From JAJXZJ01 sp050012855 (GTDB taxonomy: Bacteria; Verrucomicrobiota; Verrucomicrobiia; Limisphaerales; J093): DNA of 64,000 nt. The notes beneath the pieces are model-generated. The model saw only the letters and a list, made by a program, of their open reading frames with translations, did no database searches and was not told the DNA's origin. The stretch spans positions 1 through 64,000 of the forward strand of contig JBEKGJ010000017.1 of NCBI GenBank assembly GCA_050012855.1, written 5' to 3'. Within the stretch, counting starts at the first letter, position 1. Each line of letters begins with the position of its first letter. Positions 46,470 through 55,781 of this stretch are shown here, piece after piece. A program made the position numbers and the translations under genes.

Positions 46470-46649
46470 ATCGTGGTGCTCTCTGCGTGGCCGGGCGCGG
46501 CGACAAGAGGACACCGACGCCTGGCCGGCGGAGTGCCGTTTGAGTTTCGGGCCCGCCTGCGCGAGATTGCGAGGCGGGGTTGTTCCCGATCGAACCGGGC
46601 GGGCGGACGCCGGCCGCCGGAGCAACGACCGTCCGCGAAAGACTTACAG

Positions 46650-47156
46650 ATGAACTGGTTTCAACGGCTTCGTATGAGCCATGCGCCGGCGGCAACGATT
46701 GTCATCCGGTTGATGGTCGGCGGAGTATTTTTCCTCGAAGGCCTCCTCAAATTCCTGCACCCGGACGAACTGGCGGCCGGGCGCTTCGCGAAGATCGGCC
46801 TGCCGTGGCCCGACGTGCTGGGTCCCTTCGTCGGCGGCGTCGAAATCCTCGCCGGCGCCCTGGTCGTGCTGGGGCTCCTGACCCGGTTCTCCGCCGTGCC
46901 GCTGCTGGTCATCATCTCCACCGCCATCCTCTCGACCAAGCTGCCGATCCTGTTGGGGCACGGCTTCTGGGGATTCGCGCTGCCGAAACTGCCGCACTAC
47001 GGACTCCTGAGCATGCTGCACGAGGCCCGCACCGATTTCTGTTTATGGCTGGGCCTGGTGTTCCTGCTGCGCGTGGGCGCGGGACCGTGGTCGGTGGACG
47101 CCGCCTGGGCCGGCGGGCAACGGCGAGCCAGCCCGGCGGAAACGTCGTCACGGTGA
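46650..47156 (+). CDS. DoxX-family membrane protein
   Basis: A 168-aa protein with four helices: IRLMVGGVFFLEGLLKF and GPFVGGVEILAGALVVLGLL are typical DoxX/DoxD segments. The ATG at 46650 is chosen by the membrane topology; the frame upstream is not convincing. It follows arsM after 180 bp, which hold no gene, on the same strand and may be read from the arsenic operon. Some DoxX proteins act in sulfur/thiol redox or oxidative stress; no specific role is claimed. Confidence 0.82.
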   Translation: MNWFQRLRMSHAPAATIVIRLMVGGVFFLEGLLKFLHPDELAAGRFAKIGLPWPDVLGPFVGGVEILAGALVVLGLLTRFSAVPLLVIISTAILSTKLPILLGHGFWGFALPKLPHYGLLSMLHEARTDFCLWLGLVFLLRVGAGPWSVDAAWAGGQRRASPAETSSR

Positions 47157-47190
47157 AGCGGGCCAGGCGCCAACCGTGTGCGACAGCGGC

Positions 47191-48276
47191 TCAGGCCACG
47201 GTGATTTCCTGGCAAAGGTAAACATCCTGGATCGCGTTCAGCAACGCGACGCCCTCCTTCATCGGACGCTGGAACGCCTTCCGTCCCGAGATCAACCCCG
47301 TGCCACCGGCGCGCTTGTTGACGACCGCGGTGGCGACGGCCGCCGCCAGATCGCCTGCGCCCTTGGACTCGCCCCCGCTGTTGATGAGGCCCGCCCGTCC
47401 CATGTAACAATTGGCCACCTGGTAACGACAGAGGTCAATCGGGTGCGCGCTGCACAGGTCGGTGTAGATGCGCGGGTCGAACTTGCCATAGCTCGATCCG
47501 CCCATCTGGAGGGCCGGGTAGCCGCCATTGTTCTCGGGCAGCTTCTGCTTGATGATGTCCGCCTCGAGGGTGACGCCGAGATGGTTGGCCTGGCCGGTCA
47601 AATCGGCCGCCACGTGATAATCCGTGGTCTTCCCGTCGGCGCCCTTGACCTTGAACGCGCTGTTCCGCAAATAACACCACAAGACCGTGGCCAGTCCGAA
47701 GTCATGCGCCGCGTGAAAGGCCTGGGCCACCTCGACAATCTGCCGGCCGCTCTCGGGCGAACCGAAATAGACCGTCGCCCCCACCGCCGCGCAGCCCATG
47801 TCATAAGCCTGCTTGACCGTGCCGAACAGAATCTGGTCGGCCTTGTTCGGGTAGGTCAGGAGTTCGTTGTGGTTGATTTTCACCAGGAACGGAATCTTGT
47901 GGGCGTACTGGCGGGCGCACATCCCCAACACGCCGAAGGTCGAGGCCACGGCGTTGCAACCGCCTTCGATCGCCAGCTTGATGATGTTTTCCGGGTCAAA
48001 ATAATCGGGGTTTTTGGCGAAGCTGGCACCGGCGGAGTGCTCGATGCCCTGGTCCACCGGCAGGATCGAGAGATAGCCGGTGCCGGCGAGCCGGCCGGAG
48101 CTAAACAGGCGCTGGAGGTTGACCAACACCCGGTTGTTGCGGTCGGACGACGCAAAAACGCGGTCCACAAAATCCGGTCCGGGCACGTGCAGCCGGTCCC
48201 TGGAAATCTTTGGGTTGCTGAAGCCGAGCAGGTAGTCCGCCTTGTCGCCGAGGTGCTGTTGAAGGGTGCTGATCAT
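47191..48276 (-). CDS. fbaB: Class I fructose-bisphosphate aldolase (DhnA/FbaB type)
   Basis: A 361-aa Schiff-base aldolase of glycolysis/gluconeogenesis. The ATG at 48276 starts MISTLQQHLGDKADYLLGF. Family segments include SILPVDQGIEHSAGASFAKN, PFLVKINHNELLTYPN and NSGGESKGAGDLAAAV, ending GGTGLISGRKAFQRPM. The length fits this longer bacterial branch. It converges with doxX with 34 bp between stops. Confidence 0.93.
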   Translation of the reverse strand: MISTLQQHLGDKADYLLGFSNPKISRDRLHVPGPDFVDRVFASSDRNNRVLVNLQRLFSSGRLAGTGYLSILPVDQGIEHSAGASFAKNPDYFDPENIIKLAIEGGCNAVASTFGVLGMCARQYAHKIPFLVKINHNELLTYPNKADQILFGTVKQAYDMGCAAVGATVYFGSPESGRQIVEVAQAFHAAHDFGLATVLWCYLRNSAFKVKGADGKTTDYHVAADLTGQANHLGVTLEADIIKQKLPENNGGYPALQMGGSSYGKFDPRIYTDLCSAHPIDLCRYQVANCYMGRAGLINSGGESKGAGDLAAAVATAVVNKRAGGTGLISGRKAFQRPMKEGVALLNAIQDVYLCQEITVA

Positions 48277-48426
48277 CGGGGTGCCTTTCGTTGTGTCATG
48301 AGATGTTCCATCGGTCGGCAGCCCGCGAGCTGCTTCGCCGCACACCATAACGGCAGGTGACCGTCGGCGCAATTGAGCGGCAGGATTTCTTCGGACCAAC
48401 CCGGCGGTGTATCCGGAGCCTGCCCC

Positions 48427-48548
48427 CGGACCGCGGCGGTGTCGCAGACCAGCCGCAGCGCCGTCGCCCTCGTGGTTACCCGAGTACGACTGACATCGTG
48501 GGGTTTCTCAAGCTGCTGCGGCTGGCGCATGGCACACAGCCGCGGTCC
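48427..48548. repeat. 122-bp element with terminal inverted repeats, family 2 copy 2
   Basis: Same length as the copy at 4791-4912. It starts CGGACCGCGGCGG, carries GTCGCAGACCAG just inside, and ends CACAGCCGCGGTCC. It lies in the 374-bp gap between the divergent aldolase and GH35 genes, with no other gene in the gap. Confidence 0.8.
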
Positions 48549-48650
48549 AACCCCTGGCGGTCAAGAGTAGTGCCGGATGCGGTCCATCCCCGCCAAACCT
48601 GCGGGAATTGGTTTGTCGCGCGCGCGACAAAGCGACATCATCGCGCGCTC

Positions 48651-51014
48651 ATGAACACCATCCGTTGCCTTGGTCTTGCGGCCCTGGCCGTGCTCCTGAC
48701 AGCGGGAGCCCAACTCCGCGGCGCCGCCACCTTCGCCATCGGGACGAACGACTTTCTCCTCGACGGCCAGCCCTTCCTGATCCGCTGCGGCGAGATGCAC
48801 TTTGCCCGCATTCCGCACGAGTATTGGCAGCACCGTCTGCGCCTGGCGCGCGCCATGGGCCTCAACACCGTTTGCGCCTACCTTTTTTGGAACCTGCACG
48901 AGCCGCAGCCGGACCGGTGGAACTGGTCTGGCGACGCCGATGCCGCCGCGTTCTGCCGGCTGGCCCAGGCCGAAGGGCTCAAGGTAATCCTCCGTCCGGG
49001 CCCGTATTCCTGCGCCGAATGGGACTTCGGCGGCTTTCCGTCCTGGCTGCTGAAGGTCCCCGACCTCAAAGTGCGCACGCAGGACCCGCGTTATCTCTCG
49101 GCGTGCCGCCGTTATGTCGCAGCCGTCGGCCGCCAGCTCGCGCCACTGCAGATCACGCGCGGCGGGCCCATCATCATGGTGCAGGTCGAAAACGAGTACG
49201 GTTCCTATGGCAGCGACCGCGAGTACCTCGGCCTCCTGCGGGACGAGATCAAAGCCGCCGGGTTCGAGGTGCCGCTCTTCACCTGCGACGGTCCGTCCCA
49301 ACTCAAGAACGACACGCGCGACGACCTGTTTTGCGTGGTGAACTTCGGGGGCGACCCCGCGGCCAATTTCAAGGCGCTGCGCGCCATCCGGCCGTCCGGC
49401 CCGCTCATGTGCGGCGAATACTATCCCGGCTGGTTCGACAGTTGGGGCAAGTCCCATCACGTCGGTGACCCGGCCCGCATCGTGAAGGAAGTCGGCTGGA
49501 TGCTCGAGCACAACGCCTCGTTCAGCATCTACATGGTTCACGGCGGCACATCGTTCGGCTTCACCGCGGGGGCCAACTGTCCGCCGTTCGCGCCGCAGGT
49601 GACGAGCTACGACTACGACGCGCCCATCAGCGAGGCCGGCTGGGACACGCCGAAACTCCACGCGCTGCGCGAACTGTTCGTCAAGCACCTGTCACGGGGA
49701 GAGACGTTGCCGGACGTGCCACCGCGCCAGCCGGTGATCACCATCGCGCCAATCCAGTTTCCCGAAGCCGCGCCACTTTTCGCCAACCTGCCGGCATCGA
49801 AGGAATTTGAACATCCGCTGTTCATGGACATGCTCGACCAACCGCACGGTGCCATTCTCTACCGAACAAGACTTACCGCCGGCGCCGGTGAAAAGCTCGT
49901 GATCCAGGAGCTCCACGACTACGGCCTCGTCTTCCTGAACGGCAGGAAGATCGCCACGCTCGACCGCCGCCACAACCAAAACACGACGCTGCTTCCGACG
50001 CGCGACGGCGAAAACACGCTCGACCTGCTGGTGGACACCTTCGGCCACGTCAACTACGGCGGCTACATTCACGATCCCAAAGGCATCGCCGAGAAGGTCG
50101 AACTCGTCACCACCGGCGGGTCCCGCGAATTGACCGGCTGGCGGATCTACAATCTGCCGCTCGACGAACGAGAGCTGGCGGCGCTCAGGTTTGAATCGCC
50201 GACGAAACTTCGATTCAGGTCCGACGTGCCATTCGACGACTCCGTGCCGGCGTTCTATCGCGCCACGTTTGAGCTGGCGCGCACCGGCGACACCTTCCTG
50301 GACTTCAGCACCTGGGGCAAAGGCCTTGCGTGGGTCAACGGCCACAACCTCGGACGGTATTGGAACATTGGTCCACAGCAATCCCTCTACTGCCCTGGAG
50401 CGTGGCTGAAAACGGGCCGCAACGAATTGATCGTCTTTGAACTGAACGGCGCGACGAATCACACCGTCGCCGGCCTGGCCGAACCGATTTTGGATCAGGT
50501 CCAAGAGCAGGCCAACGCCAGGGCGCATCGCCAGCCGGGACATAAGCTGGACCTCGCCGGCCTGACGCCGGCCGCCACCGGCACGTTCGGTCCCGGCCAG
50601 GAATGGCAGGTCGCGCATTTCCCGCCGGCCACGGGACGGCAATTCGCCCTCGAAGCCCTGAACTCGCAAACGGGCGACGCGTTCGCCACCCTGGCCGAGC
50701 TCTGCCTGCTCGACCCCGACGGCAAGGAATTGCCCCGCACCGCGTGGAAGGTCGTCTATGCCGACAGCGAAGAGCTGGAAAGTGACGACGGCAGCGCCGA
50801 CAACGTGTTCGACCTGCAGACGACCACCTTCTGGCACACGCAATGGGATGGCGCCCAACCGCGGCATCCGCACACGCTGGTGCTTGACCTGGGCAGCCAG
50901 CAAACCATTGCCGGTGTGCGCTGCCTGCCACGCCAGGATTCCGCCAATGGCCGAATCAAGGATTACCGCATCTACGTCGGTGACGGCCTGGTCAGCGGAA
51001 CCAATGCCAATTAG
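48651..51014 (+). CDS. Secreted GH35 beta-galactosidase
   Basis: A 787-aa exported enzyme. The ATG at 48651 gives a signal peptide (MNTIRCLGLAALAVLLTAGA). The GH35 barrel shows YWQHRLRLARAMGLNTVCAY, LRPGPYSCAEWDFGGFPSW, the acid/base Glu182 in VQVENEYGSYGS and the nucleophile Glu256 in MCGEYYPGWFDSWG. Two jelly-roll regions follow, then a discoidin-like C-terminal domain. It removes terminal beta-galactose from glycans outside the cell. It is followed by a GH16 gene on the same strand. Confidence 0.93.
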   Translation: MNTIRCLGLAALAVLLTAGAQLRGAATFAIGTNDFLLDGQPFLIRCGEMHFARIPHEYWQHRLRLARAMGLNTVCAYLFWNLHEPQPDRWNWSGDADAAAFCRLAQAEGLKVILRPGPYSCAEWDFGGFPSWLLKVPDLKVRTQDPRYLSACRRYVAAVGRQLAPLQITRGGPIIMVQVENEYGSYGSDREYLGLLRDEIKAAGFEVPLFTCDGPSQLKNDTRDDLFCVVNFGGDPAANFKALRAIRPSGPLMCGEYYPGWFDSWGKSHHVGDPARIVKEVGWMLEHNASFSIYMVHGGTSFGFTAGANCPPFAPQVTSYDYDAPISEAGWDTPKLHALRELFVKHLSRGETLPDVPPRQPVITIAPIQFPEAAPLFANLPASKEFEHPLFMDMLDQPHGAILYRTRLTAGAGEKLVIQELHDYGLVFLNGRKIATLDRRHNQNTTLLPTRDGENTLDLLVDTFGHVNYGGYIHDPKGIAEKVELVTTGGSRELTGWRIYNLPLDERELAALRFESPTKLRFRSDVPFDDSVPAFYRATFELARTGDTFLDFSTWGKGLAWVNGHNLGRYWNIGPQQSLYCPGAWLKTGRNELIVFELNGATNHTVAGLAEPILDQVQEQANARAHRQPGHKLDLAGLTPAATGTFGPGQEWQVAHFPPATGRQFALEALNSQTGDAFATLAELCLLDPDGKELPRTAWKVVYADSEELESDDGSADNVFDLQTTTFWHTQWDGAQPRHPHTLVLDLGSQQTIAGVRCLPRQDSANGRIKDYRIYVGDGLVSGTNAN

Positions 51015-51080
51015 CCCGCGCTTCAAGCAATCCGCGGGACACCGCCGCGCGGTCGTGTCCCTGTTTCCGCCGTCAAGCGG

Positions 51081-51130
51081 CGTTTGGAGTCCCGGCTTCA
51101 GCCGGTTGGGCCGCCTGAAGGCGGAACTCC
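51081..51130. repeat. ~51-bp dispersed palindromic repeat, family 4 copy 2
   Basis: Matches 33322-33372: CGTTTGGAGTCCCGGCTTC at the left and GCCTGAAGGCGGAACTCC at the right. It lies 67 bp after the GH35 gene and about 100 bp before the GH16 gene. Confidence 0.75.
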
Positions 51131-51229
51131 CAACGCGACGAAGCCCGGCCGCTGTATCCCGCAACTGATTCAGGACACCGCCGCACCGCAGGCTTGCCTG
51201 CCCTGCCGGCCCGTGTTATGCCATGCGTC

Positions 51230-52006
51230 ATGGCACACTTAACTTCCTCCCTCCCGTGTTGGACGCTGGCCATCTTGCTGGCCGCAGCCGCCACCGCTTT
51301 CGCCGCACCGACCGACAAACCCGGCTGGAAGCTGACGTTCAATGACGAGTTCGACGGGAAGGCGCTCGACCTGACGAAGTGGAATCCCAACGATCCGTGG
51401 GGGCGGGAACGCAACCGGGAACTACAGGCCTACGTCCCGGATGCGTTTGAGGTCCGGAACGGCATCCTGCGCCTCAAGGCCGAGCAACGACAGGCCACTT
51501 ATGCCGGCAAGGAGCGCGCTTACACTTCGGGCATGATGACGACCTACCAGAAGTTTGCGCAGCAGTACGGCCGGTTTGAAATCCGCTGCCGGGTGCCGCG
51601 GGGCAAGGGCATGTGGCCGGCGTTCTGGCTGCTGCCGGAGCCGCTGGCCTGGCCGCCGGAGATTGATGTGCTCGAAGTGCTCGGCCACGAGCCGCAGAAG
51701 GGGTATTACACCCACCATTTCAAGGACGCCACCGGCCAGCACAAATCGCACGGCGGGTCCTGGACCGGCCCCGATCTCTCGGCTGCTTTTCATGAGTTCG
51801 CGGTCGAGTGGTCCCCGGAACGCCTCGTTTGGTTCGTGGACGGCGTGGAACATTTCCGCTCGGAGGACTCGATCCCGCAAGTGAAGATGTACCTGCTGGT
51901 CAACCTCGCCGTCGGCGGCGACTGGCCGGGCGCGCCGGACGCGCAAACCCGCTTCCCGAACGCACTCGAAGTGGACTACATCCGCGTTTACTCCAAAGTG
52001 CCGTAG
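51230..52006 (+). CDS. Secreted GH16 family glycanase
   Basis: A 258-aa jelly-roll glycoside hydrolase. The start at 51230 gives a signal peptide (MAHLTSSLPCWTLAILLAAA); two ATGs upstream in frame (51194 and 51218) are less likely. The GH16 active site is visible as PPEIDVLEVLG (ExDxxE), with FNDEFDGKALDLTKW before it and MWPAFWLLP leading into it. Members cleave beta-1,3/1,4-glucans, galactans or carrageenans; which one is unclear. It follows the GH35 gene and both may act on the same galactan. Confidence 0.92.
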   Translation: MAHLTSSLPCWTLAILLAAAATAFAAPTDKPGWKLTFNDEFDGKALDLTKWNPNDPWGRERNRELQAYVPDAFEVRNGILRLKAEQRQATYAGKERAYTSGMMTTYQKFAQQYGRFEIRCRVPRGKGMWPAFWLLPEPLAWPPEIDVLEVLGHEPQKGYYTHHFKDATGQHKSHGGSWTGPDLSAAFHEFAVEWSPERLVWFVDGVEHFRSEDSIPQVKMYLLVNLAVGGDWPGAPDAQTRFPNALEVDYIRVYSKVP

Positions 52007-52185
52007 CTCCGGTCGCGTCGGTCACGATCACCGGCATGTCGAGACTGAAGCCTTCGGGGGGCAGCCCCCGTCTGGGCCCGTTTTGTTTGTAACCGCTCCC
52101 CGCGCCCATTCGTCTGGCGTGGTGACACCAAGAATGACGGTAACCAGGACCTGACGTGGAAACTGTTGATTCAAGAGGACTCATC

Positions 52186-52791
52186 ATGAATATTGTCAAA
52201 CATTCGCGCCTGCTCGTGGCGGTCGCTTTGGCGGCCGGCCTGTTGGGCTCCGTAAACCTGCTCGCCCAAAACAATGGCGGGGGCGGCAACGGTGGTGGCA
52301 ATGGCGGCGGCCGTGGCGGCCGCAACGCCGCCCGCGGACAGGGCAACTTCGATCCGGCCCAGTTCCAGGCCCGCCGCCTGGAACGCTATCGCGAGCAACT
52401 CGAGGTGACTGACGACACCGAATGGAAAGCCATCCAACCGCTGGTTGAAAAGGTCATGCAGGCCGAGGCCGAAAGCCGAGTCGGTGGCTTCGGCGGCGGC
52501 CGCAACGCCGCCCAAGGCCGGCGCGGTCAACCCGATGCCGCCGCCAACCAACCCGCCCAGAACGCCAACCGTGCCCGGCGCGGCGGCGCGGAGCCCAATC
52601 CGGCGGCCACCGCCTTGCAGGCCGCGCTCGACAGCAAGGCAGCGCCGGATCAGGTGAAAGCCAAGCTGGCCAAGCTGCGCGAGTCCGTCGCCGAGAAGGA
52701 AGCGAACCTGGCCAAGGCGCGCGAGGCGCTGCGACAGGTGCTCTCCGTCCGGCAGGAAGCCACCGCCGTGCTGATCGGCCTGTTGCGCTAA
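52186..52791 (+). CDS. Secreted Gly/Arg/Ala-rich helical protein
   Basis: A 201-aa protein, with a good ribosome-binding site AGAGGA before the ATG at 52186. The signal peptide is MNIVKHSRLLVAVALAAGLL. A glycine-rich stretch (GGGGNGGGNGGGRGGRN) precedes a charged helical part (YREQLEVTDDTEWKAIQPL) and a coiled C-terminal helix. The layout is loosely like CpxP/Spy-type periplasmic proteins, but I assign no function. Confidence 0.75.
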   Translation: MNIVKHSRLLVAVALAAGLLGSVNLLAQNNGGGGNGGGNGGGRGGRNAARGQGNFDPAQFQARRLERYREQLEVTDDTEWKAIQPLVEKVMQAEAESRVGGFGGGRNAAQGRRGQPDAAANQPAQNANRARRGGAEPNPAATALQAALDSKAAPDQVKAKLAKLRESVAEKEANLAKAREALRQVLSVRQEATAVLIGLLR

Positions 52792-52904
52792 ACCAATCGG
52801 CCCCCGGCGAAGCAGCCCGGCGCGCGAATGCCAGGCCGGGCAGTGTGCCGCCGCCGCGCGGTTTCAAACTTGACGCGGCGGATGCGCTCCACATGCTCGG
52901 CGAC

Positions 52905-54146
52905 ATGAACTCCGTCCAGCCGTCCGATCCTGCGTCTCGCGCAACGACTCTTTCCCCGGCAACCCGGCGTCGCTTCCTCCAATCGCTCGGTCTGGGCGCA
53001 GCCGTGCTGCAAATCCATCCACTGGCGCGCGCCCAGGAAAAACCCATCCAAGGCTTCGAGAAAGCGGCCACCGATCCGAACGCCGCGAAAGGCTGGCAGC
53101 CGGTGTCAGACCGCAAGCTGCGGATGGGCATCGTCGGTTACGGCGTCTGCAAATTCGGGGCGGAATTCGGCTTCCAGAATCATCCCAACGTCGAAATCGT
53201 CGCCGTAAGCGATTTGATCCCGGACCGCTGTGCCGAACTCGCGAAGGCCTGTCGTTGCGCGAAGACCTATCCGTCGCTCGAGGAACTGGTCAAGGACGAC
53301 CGCATCGAAGCGGTGTTTGTGGCCACCGATGCGCCAAGCCACGCGCGGCATTGCCAGGAAGTGTTGCGCCACGGCAAACATGTGGTCTCGGCCGTGCCCG
53401 CCGTGTTCGGATCGCTGGAGGACGCGGCGGCGCTGTTCGCGGCGGTCAAGGCCAGCGGCCGCACTTACATGATGTTCGAGACGTCGTGTTTCCATGAGGA
53501 CCTGCACGCCATGCGCACGATCTACCGGGCGGGCGGGTTGGGCAAACTCGTCTATGCCGAGGGCGAGTATTTTCACTACATGCCGGAGCCGATCGCGTCG
53601 TTCAAGGACTGGCGCGTCGGGCTGCCGCCGCAGTGGTATCCCACGCATTCGAATGCCTACTACGTCGGCGTGACGGCCGGGAGCTTCACCGAAGTCAGTT
53701 GCCTGGGCCTGCCAAGTCGAATCTCTCATTTACAGCCGTCGAACAACCGGTATCAAAATGCGTTTGGCACCGAGATCGCCCTGTTCCGCACCAGCGAAGG
53801 CGGGATGTCGCGGATGGGGGTGAGTTGGGACACGCCCGGTTACGGCGGCGAAATGGGGCGGGTGCGCGGCGAGAAGGGCTCGTTTTACGGGCGCTATGAA
53901 GGCCTGGAAACCAAGCTGCCGGCCACGGCCCGGCCGCCCCTGCCGCCCGGCGTCGAAGCGGGCGGCCATGGCGGGGCGCACGGATATCTCATGGACGAAT
54001 TTGTAAGCGCGGTGCTGCAGAATCGCCGGCCGCTGGTGGACGTGGCGATGGCGTTGAACCTAACCGTGTCGGGCATCGTGGCCCACCAATCGGCGCTGAA
54101 AAACGGCGAACTGCTGAAAATCCCCCAGTTCAAGATGTGGACATAA
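52905..54146 (+). CDS. Tat-exported Gfo/Idh/MocA family oxidoreductase (4)
   Basis: A 413-aa protein starting at the ATG at 52905; an earlier in-frame ATG at 52893 is also possible. The twin-arginine leader is TRRRFLQSLGLGAAVL. The Rossmann site is RMGIVGYGVCKFGAEFGF. The usual EKP motif is replaced by HVVSAVPAVFGSLEDAA, so the catalytic lysine is absent at that site and the reaction may differ from that of classical members. It ends PQFKMWT. Confidence 0.88.
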   Translation: MNSVQPSDPASRATTLSPATRRRFLQSLGLGAAVLQIHPLARAQEKPIQGFEKAATDPNAAKGWQPVSDRKLRMGIVGYGVCKFGAEFGFQNHPNVEIVAVSDLIPDRCAELAKACRCAKTYPSLEELVKDDRIEAVFVATDAPSHARHCQEVLRHGKHVVSAVPAVFGSLEDAAALFAAVKASGRTYMMFETSCFHEDLHAMRTIYRAGGLGKLVYAEGEYFHYMPEPIASFKDWRVGLPPQWYPTHSNAYYVGVTAGSFTEVSCLGLPSRISHLQPSNNRYQNAFGTEIALFRTSEGGMSRMGVSWDTPGYGGEMGRVRGEKGSFYGRYEGLETKLPATARPPLPPGVEAGGHGGAHGYLMDEFVSAVLQNRRPLVDVAMALNLTVSGIVAHQSALKNGELLKIPQFKMWT

Positions 54147-54254
54147 AACAGGCCGGGCTGGGGACGGAGCCCCTGCCTGTCCACACGCGCTTGCAGCGAT
54201 GCTGTGCCGCCGGAACTCCGTCTCTCCGGAACGAATTATTTTCCCTGGCGTGTG

Positions 54255-54351
54255 CCGGGCTGCAGGCCCGGAAGAACTCAGGGCAGAGCGAGTCCGCGAG
54301 CGACGCCCCGGGTTTATCGTCCATCAAACATCCAAGCCCTGTAAGGGCGGC
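54255..54351. repeat. Dispersed ~100-bp palindromic repeat, family 1 copy 2
   Basis: Matches 3015-3114, with the identical 20-mer core at 54288-54307. The left arm here is a perfect hairpin (CCGGGC, TGCA, GCCCGG). It lies exactly where the broken SWIM gene ends. Confidence 0.8.
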
Positions 54352-54357
54352 AGAATG

Positions 54358-55194
54358 GTCGCGTGGCATGCGCCGCGCATTTGGCCTCCAACAGTGCGCC
54401 GACCGCCTCGGTGGCCGCGCGGCCATCCGCGCCTGGTTGGGCAGAAACTCGCGGACCGTGCCGGCGTGAACACCCCACGCGGCGGCCAGAGGCGGCAGCA
54501 CGGCTTCGTCAAGGAACCCCGGCTCGGGCAGGCGCGTCTCGACGGCCAACGCGCGGGATAAGGCGAGCGCGGCGTCGAGCAAGGGCGGGCGCGGCTGATG
54601 GGCGCGATCAACCCGGCGGTGATGAGCCGCTCCGGGGCCTCGAGCGCCTCGTCCGCCATTGTAACGTTCAACCGGCCATCTTCGGCGAACCACCCGCGCA
54701 CCACCCCGGGCAGCCGCTCCGACCCGCGCTCAAAGCAGGGTGTCGGTCGCGTCGTCAGGCACGAGATCCACGCGGGGCGAGCCGTTCTGGGCAGCCCGCG
54801 CGAAGAGCCGTTTGAACCGCGCCTCCAAGTGGAGCAACACGGCTTCCACATGCTTGCACGTGCCGAGGCCGTTCTTGCGAAAATCCTGGCAGGTGCAGGC
54901 GAATTGCCGTCCCGCCACGTCGCGAATCTCGACCGCGTACGTCAACCCGCTGCCGGAAGCGACGGAGAAATTGGAGAACACCGGGAACCGCGCGTCGTGG
55001 TTGCGGATGACAAAGGAACCCTCGCGCGCCCGCAGCCGGCGGCGGTTGATTTCGTCCTCGTCGGTCGTGCGCCAGTCATGCGCGGGCGGGAGGGTGATCT
55101 CCGGTTCGGGCGTGGTGGTTTCCGCCTGCTTGGGCGTGCGTGAGGCGCCGGCAAATTCTTTCGACTTCTTTGCATTTGCGGTCATCTGAGACAT
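54358..55194 (-). pseudogene. Broken gene for a SWIM zinc-finger protein (probable helicase-type)
   Basis: The intact 5' part (from the ATG at 55194) encodes about 154 residues with a SWIM zinc finger, FACTCQDFRKNGLGTCKHVE (CxC...CxH). The frame stops at 54730. Protein-like sequence continues in another frame (FERGSERLPGVVRGWFAEDG, then ADEALEAPERLI), fitting a one-base frameshift near 54735. A further frame change leads into PLLDAALALSRALAVETRLP, which gives out by the family 1 repeat. SWIM domains often precede SNF2 helicases, but no helicase motifs remain. Confidence 0.75.
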
Positions 55195-55248
55195 GCCGAC
55201 ACGTTGACAAGCGAGGCGAGTTTTTGCAATCAAGCTTGTTAAGCGAAG

Positions 55249-55608
55249 TCAAGAAACGCGCGGCAGCGGCTTCGGTTTGGCGTCCCGGGACACGGATTTC
55301 GGGGGTGCGGGCAGACTAAATGCCTTCTCGTCGGGAATTGTGAGCGCGCGCACCTTTTGCGACGCCCAAAGACTGCCGATCTTGCCGCGTTGAAGCGGAT
55401 TGAACTCCGCCTTCCTTCGAATCCGCAAAATTTTGGCGGGATTCTTGAATTTGAGCAAACACCCCGCGAGGTCGGGGCAGGCATTGCCTGCGAGATCGAG
55501 TTTCACCGGCTCGCCAAGGCCATCAAGCCGAAGTTCGCCGCGCACACGACCTTTCATCCGGTTGTCAATCTCGTCGCCAGTCACGTTGTCATGAGTGCGC
55601 CAAGCCAT
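55249..55608 (-). CDS. Hypothetical protein, possibly truncated
   Basis: A 119-aa protein starting MAWRTHDNVTGDEIDNRMKG, followed by GRVRGELRLDGLGEPVKLDL and AGNACPDLAGCLLKF. This matches the N-terminal pattern of a longer conserved protein (EIDNR…G…L.G…PV.LDL.GN…DLAG) of unknown function seen in Planctomycetes/Verrucomicrobia. The C-terminal half expected of that family is missing. It lies in the accessory island on the same strand as its neighbours. Confidence 0.6.
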   Translation of the reverse strand: MAWRTHDNVTGDEIDNRMKGRVRGELRLDGLGEPVKLDLAGNACPDLAGCLLKFKNPAKILRIRRKAEFNPLQRGKIGSLWASQKVRALTIPDEKAFSLPAPPKSVSRDAKPKPLPRVS

Positions 55609-55781
55609 GTTGCAGAATAATCCGCACACTTCCGCCAACGCAAAATGATTTCTGCGAGAATGATGGAGGGCAGTGACCGGACTGGAGAGCGGGGTGAAAT
55701 ACTGGTTTCGCGTTGCCGCCAGCAACGCGCATAGCCCCGGCCCCTGGAGTCAACCCGTCAGCGCAAGGGAAAAGTCAAAAT

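Noticed and set aside
52050..52090. A GC-rich hairpin (CGGGGG, GCAG, CCCCCG) followed by a few T
   Set aside because: The T-run is short and separated from the stem, so I do not call it a terminator.
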